NCBI GenBank assembly: GCA_000585075.1
Contig: JEMY01000056.1
Location: forward strand, 29,247-93,246
Direction of reading: 5' to 3'
Source: Candidatus Accumulibacter regalis
Lineage (GTDB): Bacteria; Pseudomonadota; Gammaproteobacteria; Burkholderiales; Rhodocyclaceae
DNA: 64,000 nucleotides
Under the pieces are notes generated by a model that was not told where the DNA came from, ran no database searches, and saw only the letters and a list, made by a program, of their open reading frames with translations. Every line of letters begins with the position of its first letter. Positions within the stretch are counted from its first letter, which is position 1. Made by a program: the position numbers and the translations under genes. Shown piece after piece: positions 24,107-32,312 of the stretch.

Positions 24107-24903
24107 ATGGACTGGATGTTCACCCTGTCGGGCTTTGTCGTCGGCGCCATCGTCGGGCTCACCGGCGTCGGCGGCGGCTCTCTGATGACGCCGCTGCTGG
24201 TGCTCGTCTTCGGCGTTCACCCGGCAACGGCCGTCGGCACCGACCTGCTTTACGCGGCAATCACCAAGGCCGGCGGCACCTTCGTGCATGCCAAGAAGGG
24301 CCACGTCGACTGGCGCATCACGCGCCTGCTGGCGAGCGGCAGCATTCCCGCCGCACTGCTCACCGTCTGGGGGCTGTCGTTCCTGCCCAAGCAGAGCGCC
24401 GAGGTTTCGCACGTCATTTCGGTTTCGCTGGGGATCGCGCTGCTGCTCACCGCCGGCGCGATCATCTTCCGCCACCAGCTGCAGACGCACGCGCTGGCAC
24501 ACGCCGACGACGGTGCGCACACACAGCTTCGGGCGCCGATCACCGTCGCCTTCGGTGCGCTGCTCGGCGTCCTGGTCACCGTGTCATCGGTCGGTGCCGG
24601 CGCGCTCGGCGTCGCCGTGCTGTTCTACCTTTACCCCCGGCTGCCGACGATCCGCATCATTGGCAGCGATGTCGCGCACGCCGTGCCGCTGACCCTGGTC
24701 GCCGGCCTCGGTCACTGGCTGCTCGGCAGCATCGACTGGTCGTTGCTCGGCAGCCTGCTGCTCGGCTCGCTGCCCTGCTGCTCGGCTCGCTGCCCGGGAT
24801 CTGGCTCGGCAGCCACGCCTCGGCAAAAATCCCGGACCGTATTCTTCGCCCCATTCTGGCGTGCATGCTGCTCCTGATCGGCGGCAAGCTGATCGCCCAG
24901 TAG
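24107..24903 (+). pseudogene. TauE/SafE sulfite exporter family, frameshifted by a 20-bp duplication
   Basis: The first 220 residues are a normal TauE/SafE permease (VGAIVGLTGVGGGSLMTPLLV motif, repeated as VLVTVSSVGAGALGVAVL, seven to eight membrane helices), a family exporting sulfite or other sulfonate-derived anions. At 24755-24794 a 20-bp unit occurs twice in tandem. Because 20 is not a multiple of 3, the frame shifts and the read-through product ends at 24877 with an unrelated tail. Removing one copy restores a 258-residue protein ending at 24903 (GIWLGSHASAKIP and on). The start at 24107 is the best fit; a start at 24074 is possible. Either a real recent loss or an assembly error. Confidence 0.8.
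24755..24794 (+). repeat. Perfect tandem duplication, 2 x 20 bp, inside the tauE/safE gene
   Basis: Two identical 20-bp copies (24755-24774 and 24775-24794), each starting CTGCTGCTCGG. The duplication breaks the reading frame of the host gene. Loss of one copy would restore it. Confidence 0.95.
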
Positions 24904-24967
24904 ATGCCCGTGCCCGGCCTGGCCCACGCAGTGGCAGGCATGGCTTCATTTATATAAGGAGCGACCC

Positions 24968-26686
24968 ATGTATCGCTACGACAGTACTGACCAACAACTG
25001 ATCAACGAGCGGGTAAGCCAGTATCGCGGCCAGATGGAACGTCATCTGGCCGGCGAGCTCTCGGAAGACGAGCTGCGTCCGCTGCGCCTGCAGAACGGGC
25101 TGTACATCCAGCGGCACGGCCCGATGCTGCGTATCGCCATCCCCTACGGCATGCTCTCGTCGGCGCAGCTGCGCAAGCTGGCCGAAATCTCGCGCCGCTA
25201 CGACCGCGCGGTCGGGCACTTCACGACCCGCCAGAACATGCAGCTCAACTGGCCGCAATTCGAGGAAACGCCGGAAATCCTGGCCGAGCTGGCGAGCGTC
25301 GAAATGCACGCCGTGCAGACCTCGGGCAACTGTATCCGCAACATCACCAGCGATCACTTTGCCGGCGTCGCGCCCGACGAACTGGTCGACCCGCGCCCGT
25401 ACTGCGAACTGCTGCGCCAATGGTCGACTTTCCATCCGGAATTCGCCTTCCTGCCGCGCAAGTTCAAGATCGCGGTCAATGCTGCGGCGCAGGACCGCGC
25501 CGTGATCCGGGCGCACGACATTGGCCTCGAGGTGGTCAGCGACGAGCGCGGCGAGATCGGCTTCAAGGTCCTCGTCGGCGGCGGTCTCGGGCGCACGCCG
25601 ATCCTCGGCAAGGTGGTTCGCGAGTTTCTGCCGCGCCGGCACATCCTTTCCTACCTGGAAGCCATCGTGCGCCTTTACAACCGCTACGGTCGCCGCGACA
25701 ACATGTACAAGGCACGCATCAAGATTCTCGTCCAGGCGCTCGGGATCGACGAGTTTGCGCGCCAGGTGGAAGCCGAGTGGGCGCATCTGCGCGACGGCGA
25801 GACGACGGTCACCGACGCCGAGTTCGACCGAATTGCCCGCCATTTCGAGCCGCCGGCCTGGGAGACGCTGGCCGCCGAAGACCCCGTGCATAGTGCCCGT
25901 CTGCATACCGACAAGGCCTTCGCCAACTGGGTCAAGCGCTGCGTGCACGCCCACAAGACCCCGGGCTACGCCGCCGTGACGCTGTCGCTGAAGGCGCCGG
26001 GAGTCGCTCCCGGCGACATCAGCGACGTCCAGATGATCGCCGTCGCCGACCTTGCCGATCGCTTCAGCTTCGGCGAACTGCGCGTCAGCCACGAACAGAA
26101 CGTGATCCTCGCCGACGTCAAGCTGGGCGACCTGCATGAAGTCTGGCAGATTGCGCGCAGCCAGCGCCTGGCAACCGCCAACATCGGTCTGCTGACCGAC
26201 ATGATCTGCTGCCCTGGCGGCGACCTCTGCTCCCTGGCCAATGCGCGCTCGCTGCCGATCGCCGAGGCGGTGAACGACAGGTTCGACGACCTCGACTATC
26301 TCTACGACATCGGCGACATCTCGCTCAACATCTCCGGTTGCATGAACTCCTGCGGCCACCATCACGTCGCCAACATCGGCATCCTCGGCGTCGACAAGAA
26401 TGACGAGGAGTGGTATCAGATCACCGTCGGCGGCCAGCAGGGCAACGGCGCGACGATCGGCAAGGTCATCGGCCCCTCGTTCTATGCGCAGGAAGTGCCG
26501 GAGGTCATCGACGCGCTGATCGCCGTCTATCTCGAACAGCGCACCGCCAGCGAGCGCTTCATCGACACCTGGCAGCGAGTCGGTGTCGAGCCCTTCAAGG
26601 CGCGCGCCTACGCCGGCCGCGACCGTCGCCGAACCGCCAAGGTCGCCGGCACGGGCAGCAACGCAAAGGAAATCGTCAATGCCTAG
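24968..26686 (+). CDS. cysI: Sulfite reductase hemoprotein (nitrite/sulfite reductase), CysI type
   Basis: A 572-residue siroheme/4Fe-4S enzyme that reduces sulfite to sulfide. It has two pseudo-repeated ferredoxin-like and catalytic modules. The cluster and siroheme ligands are seen as Cys415-x5-Cys421 (in CCPGGDLC) and Cys458-x3-Cys462 (SGCMNSCG), with the spacing of E. coli CysI. The siroheme-contacting Arg segments (HFTTRQNMQLNW, near 86) are also present. The start follows AAGGAG. It overlaps the DUF934 gene by 8 bp, so translation is coupled. No cysJ flavoprotein is nearby; the electron donor may be ferredoxin or an unlinked protein. Confidence 0.92.
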   Translation: MYRYDSTDQQLINERVSQYRGQMERHLAGELSEDELRPLRLQNGLYIQRHGPMLRIAIPYGMLSSAQLRKLAEISRRYDRAVGHFTTRQNMQLNWPQFEETPEILAELASVEMHAVQTSGNCIRNITSDHFAGVAPDELVDPRPYCELLRQWSTFHPEFAFLPRKFKIAVNAAAQDRAVIRAHDIGLEVVSDERGEIGFKVLVGGGLGRTPILGKVVREFLPRRHILSYLEAIVRLYNRYGRRDNMYKARIKILVQALGIDEFARQVEAEWAHLRDGETTVTDAEFDRIARHFEPPAWETLAAEDPVHSARLHTDKAFANWVKRCVHAHKTPGYAAVTLSLKAPGVAPGDISDVQMIAVADLADRFSFGELRVSHEQNVILADVKLGDLHEVWQIARSQRLATANIGLLTDMICCPGGDLCSLANARSLPIAEAVNDRFDDLDYLYDIGDISLNISGCMNSCGHHHVANIGILGVDKNDEEWYQITVGGQQGNGATIGKVIGPSFYAQEVPEVIDALIAVYLEQRTASERFIDTWQRVGVEPFKARAYAGRDRRRTAKVAGTGSNAKEIVNA

Positions 26687-27206
26687 GATCATCAAGAACA
26701 CGCAGATCGTCGACGACCACTGGCAGGTGCTGACGCTGGCCGAGGGCGAGACGCCGGAAAGCGTCACCCTGCCTGCCGAACCGACGCTGCTGCCGCTGGC
26801 CGTGTGGCTCGCGCGCAGGGACGGGATCGCCGCCGCCCGCCTACCCATTGGCGTCTGGCTCGACGCCGGCGAGGGCCCGGAAGCGCTGGCTGACGACCTC
26901 GACCGATTGGCCGTGATCGGCGTCAACTTCCCGAAGTTCACCGACGGCCGCAGCTACTCGAGCGCCCGTCTGCTGCGCGAGCGCTACGCCTACAAAGGCG
27001 AGATTCGCGCCCTCGGCGACGTCCAGCAGGATCAGCTGTTCTTCATGCGCCGCTGCGGTATCGACGCCTACGCACTGCGCGCCGACAAGGACCTCGAAAA
27101 AGCGCTGGCCGGCCTGGCGGTGTTCAGCAACACCTACCAGGCGGCGGTCGACCAGCCGCAACCGCTCTTCCGGCGGCGCCCGGAAAACGGCAAGGAGGCG
27201 GCATGA
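26679..27206 (+). CDS. DUF934 family protein, sulfite-reduction partner
   Basis: A 175-residue protein of the DUF934 family, which is regularly encoded next to cysI and annotated as a probable oxidoreductase involved in sulfite reduction. The conserved FPKFTDGRSYSSARLLRERY (about 88-107) and GDVQQDQLFFMRRCGI (about 117-132) segments are visible. No cofactor motif is evident. ATG at 26679 overlaps the cysI stop by 8 bp, and its own stop overlaps the cysH ATG by 4 bp, placing it firmly in the operon. Its biochemical role is not established. Confidence 0.85.
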   Translation: MPRIIKNTQIVDDHWQVLTLAEGETPESVTLPAEPTLLPLAVWLARRDGIAAARLPIGVWLDAGEGPEALADDLDRLAVIGVNFPKFTDGRSYSSARLLRERYAYKGEIRALGDVQQDQLFFMRRCGIDAYALRADKDLEKALAGLAVFSNTYQAAVDQPQPLFRRRPENGKEAA

Positions 27207-27928
27207 ACCACCTCGGCAAGCTCGACGACCCGGCGCTGCTCGACGCGCTGGCGAGCAAGGTCGCCGACGCGCGCCGCCTGCTGCGCGAGATCGCCGACGA
27301 CTTCTCGCCAGCGGCGTTCGCCAGCAGTCTCGGTGGCGAAGACATGGTGCTCACCGACCTCATCGTCCGTGATGCACTCGCCATCGAGATCTTCTCGCTC
27401 GACACCGGCCGCCTGCCGGCCGAGACCTATGCGCTGATCGCCCAGGTGAAGAGCCATTACGGCCTGGCGCTGCGCCTGTACTATCCACGCCACGACTTGG
27501 CCGAGGCGTGGACCCGTGAGCACGGCATCGACGCTTTTTACGAGTCGGTGGAGCTGCGCAAGGGTTGCTGCCATTTCCGCAAGGTCGAACCGCTGCAGCG
27601 CGCGCTGGCCGGCCGCAAGGCCTGGATCACCGGCATGCGCGCGCAGCAATCAGCGACCCGCGAAGGCTTGCCGGTGCGTAGCTTCGACCCTGGCAGCGGC
27701 GGTTTGGAGAAATTCAACCCGCTCACTGCGTGGAGCGAACGCGAAGTCTGGGCCTACCTCAAGCAGAACCAGGTGCCGTACAACGCCCTGCACGACCAGT
27801 TCTACCCGAGCATCGGCTGCGCGCCGTGCACGCGCGCCATCACGCCCGGAGAAGATGTGCGCGCCGGCCGCTGGTGGTGGGAGAATCCGGAATCGAAGGA
27901 ATGCGGCTTGCACATCAAGCGCGCCTGA
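27203..27928 (+). CDS. cysH: Phosphoadenylyl-/adenylyl-sulfate reductase, 4Fe-4S type
   Basis: A 241-residue PP-loop reductase making sulfite from activated sulfate with thioredoxin. The ATP-PPase-like motif SLGGEDMVL lies near 34-42. The Cys122-Cys123 and Cys206-x2-Cys209 pairs that bind a 4Fe-4S cluster are present, as is the catalytic ECGLH near the C-terminus. The cluster cysteines mark it as the APS-using type, consistent with the lack of an APS kinase (CysC) domain in the neighbouring cysN. It overlaps the DUF934 gene by 4 bp (ATGA) and precedes cysD by 42 bp. Confidence 0.93.
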   Translation: MNHLGKLDDPALLDALASKVADARRLLREIADDFSPAAFASSLGGEDMVLTDLIVRDALAIEIFSLDTGRLPAETYALIAQVKSHYGLALRLYYPRHDLAEAWTREHGIDAFYESVELRKGCCHFRKVEPLQRALAGRKAWITGMRAQQSATREGLPVRSFDPGSGGLEKFNPLTAWSEREVWAYLKQNQVPYNALHDQFYPSIGCAPCTRAITPGEDVRAGRWWWENPESKECGLHIKRA

Positions 27929-27970
27929 CACCCGCCAAAACAAACAATCGATGAATCACACAGGTCAATC

Positions 27971-28891
27971 ATGAGCAGCGCAGCACTCTCAAGTGTCACC
28001 CTATCCCATCTCGACTGGCTCGAATCCGAGGCCATCCACATCATGCGCGAGGTCGCCGGCCAGTGCAGCAACCCGGTGCTGCTTTTTTCCGGCGGCAAGG
28101 ACTCGATCTGCATGCTGCGCATCGCCGAGAAAGCTTTCCGCCCGGGCCGCTTCCCGTTCCCGCTGATGCACATAGATACCGGCCACAACTACCGGGAAGT
28201 GACCGCTTTCCGCGACCAGCGCGCGGCCGAACTCGGCGAGCGGCTGATCGTTCGCTCGCTCGAGGACTCGATGGCGCGCGGCACGGTGGTGCTGAAATCG
28301 GCCGACGAACCGCGCAACAAACACCAGTCGGTGACGCTGCTCGAAGCGATCGAGGAGTTTGGCTTCGACGCCTGCATCGGCGGTGCGCGCCGCGACGAGG
28401 AAAAGGCGCGCGCCAAGGAACGGATTTTTTCCTTCCGCGACGAATTCGGCCAGTGGGACCCGAAGAACCAGCGCCCCGAGCTCTGGGATCTCTACAACGC
28501 ACGCAGTTTCAAGGGTGAAAACATTCGTGTCTTCCCGATCTCGAACTGGACAGAAATCGACGTCTGGCAATACATCGAACGCGAGCAACTGGCGCTGCCG
28601 TCGATCTATTTTGCCCACCGCCGCCCCATCGTTCGCCGCAGCGGCGGCCTGCTGCCGGTGACCGCGGTGACACCCGTCAAGCCCGGCGACGTGGTCGAGG
28701 AAATGATGGTTCGCTTTCGCACCGTCGGCGACATCACCTGCACCGCGCCGGTCGAGTCGGAAGCCGACAGCGTCGCGGCGATCATCGCCGAGACGGCAAT
28801 CACGACGATCACCGAGCGTGGCGCAACCCGCCTCGACGACCAGACCTCGGACGCGTCGATGGAGCAACGCAAGAAGGAAGGCTATTTCTGA
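27971..28891 (+). CDS. cysD: Sulfate adenylyltransferase subunit 2
   Basis: A 306-residue catalytic subunit of ATP sulfurylase, which forms adenylyl sulfate (APS). The PP-loop SGGKDS (40-45) and family segments HIDTGHNYREV (about 72-82), GARRDEEKARAKERIFSFRD (about 138-157) and the C-terminal QRKKEGYF are present. Length is normal. Its TGA stop overlaps the cysN ATG by one base, so subunit synthesis is coupled. Confidence 0.96.
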   Translation: MSSAALSSVTLSHLDWLESEAIHIMREVAGQCSNPVLLFSGGKDSICMLRIAEKAFRPGRFPFPLMHIDTGHNYREVTAFRDQRAAELGERLIVRSLEDSMARGTVVLKSADEPRNKHQSVTLLEAIEEFGFDACIGGARRDEEKARAKERIFSFRDEFGQWDPKNQRPELWDLYNARSFKGENIRVFPISNWTEIDVWQYIEREQLALPSIYFAHRRPIVRRSGGLLPVTAVTPVKPGDVVEEMMVRFRTVGDITCTAPVESEADSVAAIIAETAITTITERGATRLDDQTSDASMEQRKKEGYF

Positions 28892-30198
28892 TGTCCGCAA
28901 TCGACCCCATTGAACCCATGCAAGCATTCTCCCTGGAAGACGTCCCCGACAACGGCCTGCTGCGTTTTCTGACCTGCGGCAGCGTCGATGACGGCAAGAG
29001 CACGCTCATCGGCCGCCTGCTCTACGACAGCAAGACGATCCTCGCCGACACCCTGCACGCCATCCAGCGCACATCCGAAAAGCGCGGCCTCGACGTCGTC
29101 GACCTGTCGCTGCTCACCGACGGCCTGCAGGCCGAGCGCGAACAGGGAATCACCATCGACGTCGCCTACCGCTACTTCACCACCGGCACGCGCAAGTACA
29201 TCATCGCCGACGCCCCGGGCCACGAGCAGTACACGCGCAACATGGTCACCGCCGCGTCGACGGCCGACCTGGCGATCATCCTCATCGACGCCCGCAAGGG
29301 CGTTCTCGCGCAGACCCGCCGCCACTCCTATATTGCGCACCTGCTCGGTATTCCGCACGTCGTCGTGGCGGTGAACAAGATGGACCTGGTCGACTACTCA
29401 CCGGAAGTCTTCGCCCGCATCAAGGCCGACTACCTGGCCTTTGCCGGCAAGCTGGGAATCGAGGACGTACGCTTCATGCCGATGTCGGCGCTGCACGGCG
29501 ACATGATCGTCGATCGCGGCGAACGCCTCGACTGGTACGCGGGGCCGAGCCTGGTCGAGGTCCTCGAAACGGTGCCGGCGGTGCATAGCGCGCACGCCGA
29601 GAAATTCCGCTTCCCGGTACAATACGTGTGCCGTCCGCAGGACTCGGCGAACCCGGAGCTGCACGACTACCGCGGCTTCATGGGCCGTGTCGAGTCCGGC
29701 GAGCTGGCCATCGGCGACGCGGTGACGGTGCTCCCGTCGGGGCTGGAAACGCGCGTCAGGGACATCCAGGTTCTCGCCGAGTCGGTGCCGCACGCGGTCG
29801 CCGAGCAGTCGGTGACCATCCTGCTCGACGACGAGATCGACATCTCGCGCGGCGACATGATCGTCAAGAGCGGCGAACTGCCGACGGTCAGCAAGCAGAT
29901 CGACGCCATGCTCTGCTGGCTGGCCGAAGCGCCGCTCGACCCGCGCCGCAAGTACCTCATTCGTCATACCACGCGCGACAGCAAGGCGATGCTTGCCGGC
30001 ATCGATTACCGGATCGACATCAACACCATGGAACGGCAGGCTTCCGAGCGCCTGGCGATGAACGACATCGCCCGCGTACGCTTCAAGCTGGCGCAACCGA
30101 TCTTCGCCGACCCCTACGCGGAGAGCCGCGGCACCGGCGCGTTCATCGTCATCGACGAGTCGTCGAACAACACCATCGGCGCCGGCATGATCGTCTGA
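28891..30198 (+). CDS. cysN: Sulfate adenylyltransferase subunit 1 (GTPase)
   Basis: A 435-residue elongation-factor-like GTPase that drives CysD. Motifs are GSVDDGKST (30-38), DAPGHEQYT (about 108-116) and NKMD (about 163-166), followed by two beta-barrel domains. It ends without the APS-kinase domain found in NodQ-like fusions, agreeing with direct use of APS by the reductase encoded upstream. A strong hairpin lies 6 nt past the stop. Confidence 0.95.
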   Translation: MSAIDPIEPMQAFSLEDVPDNGLLRFLTCGSVDDGKSTLIGRLLYDSKTILADTLHAIQRTSEKRGLDVVDLSLLTDGLQAEREQGITIDVAYRYFTTGTRKYIIADAPGHEQYTRNMVTAASTADLAIILIDARKGVLAQTRRHSYIAHLLGIPHVVVAVNKMDLVDYSPEVFARIKADYLAFAGKLGIEDVRFMPMSALHGDMIVDRGERLDWYAGPSLVEVLETVPAVHSAHAEKFRFPVQYVCRPQDSANPELHDYRGFMGRVESGELAIGDAVTVLPSGLETRVRDIQVLAESVPHAVAEQSVTILLDDEIDISRGDMIVKSGELPTVSKQIDAMLCWLAEAPLDPRRKYLIRHTTRDSKAMLAGIDYRIDINTMERQASERLAMNDIARVRFKLAQPIFADPYAESRGTGAFIVIDESSNNTIGAGMIV

Positions 30199-30203
30199 TC
30201 GGC

Positions 30204-30225
30204 ACGCGCCAGTCATCTGGCGCGT
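30204..30225 (+). terminator. Hairpin at the end of the cys operon
   Basis: Nine-bp perfect arms ACGCGCCAG (30204-30212) and CTGGCGCGT (30217-30225) with a TCAT loop, just past the cysN stop. No T-run follows, so termination may be incomplete or Rho-assisted, or the hairpin may protect the 3' end. Confidence 0.5.
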
Positions 30226-30358
30226 CCTCCCGGCGAAAATCGCAGCCGCGTTTGACCCGAACGCCGACGCCACCGATACTTCATAGGGTTCAGCGGTGTA
30301 CGGGTCGCTGAAACGTTCGGTCGGCGCGCGACCGTTTCTTCGCGAGGCTGCTGCGGCC

Positions 30359-31435
30359 ATGGATATTCACGGAAAGCCGATCGCCGAACGCATCGACTGG
30401 CTGTTCGGTCTGGCCGACCGCCATGCAGCGATGTACCGCAGCCCTGAAGCCTGGCTCGCCCGCCAGCGCTATCAGGCCGAGCATCCGACGGCAATCGCCG
30501 TCCTCAAGTGCATGGACGGGCGCATCAACATCCCGGTGGCGACCAACACGCCGGTCGGCCTGCTGATGCCCTTTCGCAACCTCGGTGGAATCTTCGACCT
30601 TGGCTGGCCGCACCTCGGCGAAGTGCTCGCCCACCATGTCCAGCGCGTGGTCAGCGCCGGTCGGCATGTGCTCTTCCTGGTCACCTACCACTATTCGCAA
30701 GGCGAGCCGAAGCGCGGTTGCGCGGGCTTCGACTACGACACGGCGGCGGCGATCGCCCACACCTACGAGATACGCCGCCAGGTCGAACACATTTTCGGCG
30801 GCGATCATGCGACCGTCTATCCGCTGGTCTGTGGCTTCGAGACCGACGAGGACGCCCTGGTGATCCACGGCACGGCGGGCGAGCAGCTGCACCTGGCGGA
30901 CCTGACGACCGCCGACCGGACGACGCTAGAACAGCGCCTTGCCGCCCTCCTGCCCGACATGCCGGCGCAGATGCGCGCCGATCTGCTGCCACTGCTGCAC
31001 GGCAATCTCGAACATGTCGAGAGCGTACGCTCGCAGATCCGCAGTCGCGAGCGCCTGCTGGACATCGAGCACCGCGAGTGGACGATCTGTCTGGGTCGTG
31101 GTTTCGACTTCCTGCACACCCCCAACGTGGCCTTGATCATCGGCCCCTACAGCCCCAACCTGGACGTTCCGATCCGCAGGGCGGCCAGCATCATCGAGGC
31201 CAACATGCAGGCCGGACGCATCCCGGACGATGGTTTTCTGCTCCTGGCGTCGGTGCCGTACGAGGAGATCGGCGTCGACCGCGCCCGCGCCGAGCTCAAG
31301 TCGAGCTTCCTGTCGAGCTTCGCGGCCGACGTCATTCGCCGTGAATTTCCCCGACTGGGCGGGCAGATGACGACGCGCACGGCAGTCCTCGACTGGCGCT
31401 CGCGAACGCTGGAAGCGATCGCCAGCAAGCAGTAG
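30359..31435 (+). CDS. Carboxysome-type beta-carbonic anhydrase homologue (CsoSCA-like), stand-alone
   Basis: A 358-residue protein resembling the carboxysome shell carbonic anhydrase. It has the beta-class signature Cys-x-Asp-x-Arg (CMDGR, about residues 50-54) and a downstream His with Cys ten residues later (HYSQGEPKRGC), the long His-Cys spacing of CsoSCA rather than the His-x2-Cys of ordinary beta enzymes. It would interconvert CO2 and bicarbonate, but no carboxysome shell or RubisCO genes are near. The start at 30359 (MDIHGKP) is preferred over an earlier in-frame codon at 30296 for its GAGG site. Its role beside the cys operon is unknown. Confidence 0.65.
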   Translation: MDIHGKPIAERIDWLFGLADRHAAMYRSPEAWLARQRYQAEHPTAIAVLKCMDGRINIPVATNTPVGLLMPFRNLGGIFDLGWPHLGEVLAHHVQRVVSAGRHVLFLVTYHYSQGEPKRGCAGFDYDTAAAIAHTYEIRRQVEHIFGGDHATVYPLVCGFETDEDALVIHGTAGEQLHLADLTTADRTTLEQRLAALLPDMPAQMRADLLPLLHGNLEHVESVRSQIRSRERLLDIEHREWTICLGRGFDFLHTPNVALIIGPYSPNLDVPIRRAASIIEANMQAGRIPDDGFLLLASVPYEEIGVDRARAELKSSFLSSFAADVIRREFPRLGGQMTTRTAVLDWRSRTLEAIASKQ

Positions 31436-31529
31436 CCGAGTTGGCCGGCCGCCGAGCCATGGCCAGCGAACCGACAGCGAGGCGGCAAGCTGTTAGAATC
31501 GCGGCCTTTCCCTGTCGGCCTTGCCTACC

Positions 31530-32312
31530 ATGTCCCAGAATTCACGCCTGATCTTCGGTTTTCATTCGACGCTCGCCAAACTGCGTCACGACCCCGGTGC
31601 GATACGTGAAATCTACGTCGACGCGGCGCGCCATGACGCCCGCCTGCGCGATCTGGTTCGCCACGCTGAGTTCGCCACGGTGCGCGTGCTGCCGGTGGAC
31701 AGCGCACGCCTGCAGGCAATGGCGCCTGGCGCCCGCCACCAGGGAGTGATCGCCACCGTCGACGCGGCGCAGCGACACGTGACCCTCGACGACGTTCTCG
31801 ACACCCTCGACGAACCGGCCTTCCTGCTCGTTCTCGACGGCATTCAGGATCCGCACAACCTCGGTGCCTGCCTGCGCGTTGCCGACGCCGTCGGCGCGCA
31901 CGCGGTGATCGCCCCCAAGGATCGCGCGGTCGGCTTGACGCAGACGGCGGTGAAGGTCGCCAGCGGCGCCGCCGAAACGGTGCCCTACGTCACGGTGACC
32001 AATCTTGCGCGCACCCTGCGCGAGTTGAAGGAACGGGAAATCTGGGTCGTCGGCACCGATGCCGACGCCGACGATGACCTCTATACCGCGCAATGGCCAA
32101 CGGCCTGCGCCTGGGTGCTCGGCGCCGAGGGCGACGGCCTGCGCCGCCTGACCCGTGACACCTGCGACCAACTGGTGAACATCCCGATGCTCGGCTCGGT
32201 GGCCAGCCTCAACGTCTCGGTGGCCACCGGCGTATGCCTCTACGAGGCACGCCGCAGACGCGCGCCGGGCAGTACTCGCGGCCCGCTCAGCCCCACCAGT
32301 CCAAGCGCCTAA
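31530..32312 (+). CDS. rlmB: 23S rRNA (guanosine-2'-O-)-methyltransferase RlmB
   Basis: A 260-residue SpoU-family methyltransferase modifying the 2'-OH of G2251 (E. coli numbering) in the 23S rRNA peptidyl-transferase region. It has an N-terminal substrate-binding domain (ARHQGVIATV, about 70-79) and a knotted SAM-binding domain with the three SpoU motifs: GIQDPHNLGACLRVADAVG (about 107-125), VLGAEGDGLRRL (about 196-207) and IPMLGSVASLNVSVATG (about 218-234). ATG at 31530 is used; an upstream TTG adds three residues. It converges on the tyrosine autokinase gene with a 4-bp overlap. Confidence 0.95.
   Translation: MSQNSRLIFGFHSTLAKLRHDPGAIREIYVDAARHDARLRDLVRHAEFATVRVLPVDSARLQAMAPGARHQGVIATVDAAQRHVTLDDVLDTLDEPAFLLVLDGIQDPHNLGACLRVADAVGAHAVIAPKDRAVGLTQTAVKVASGAAETVPYVTVTNLARTLRELKEREIWVVGTDADADDDLYTAQWPTACAWVLGAEGDGLRRLTRDTCDQLVNIPMLGSVASLNVSVATGVCLYEARRRRAPGSTRGPLSPTSPSA

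Noticed and set aside
24950..26941. A 663-codon minus-strand frame opposite cysI
   Set aside because: Shadow of cysI with no recognisable domain.
30359..31435. Evidence for a carboxysome or microcompartment
   Set aside because: Only a CsoSCA-like enzyme is present; no shell proteins, CsoS2 or RubisCO genes are in the window.
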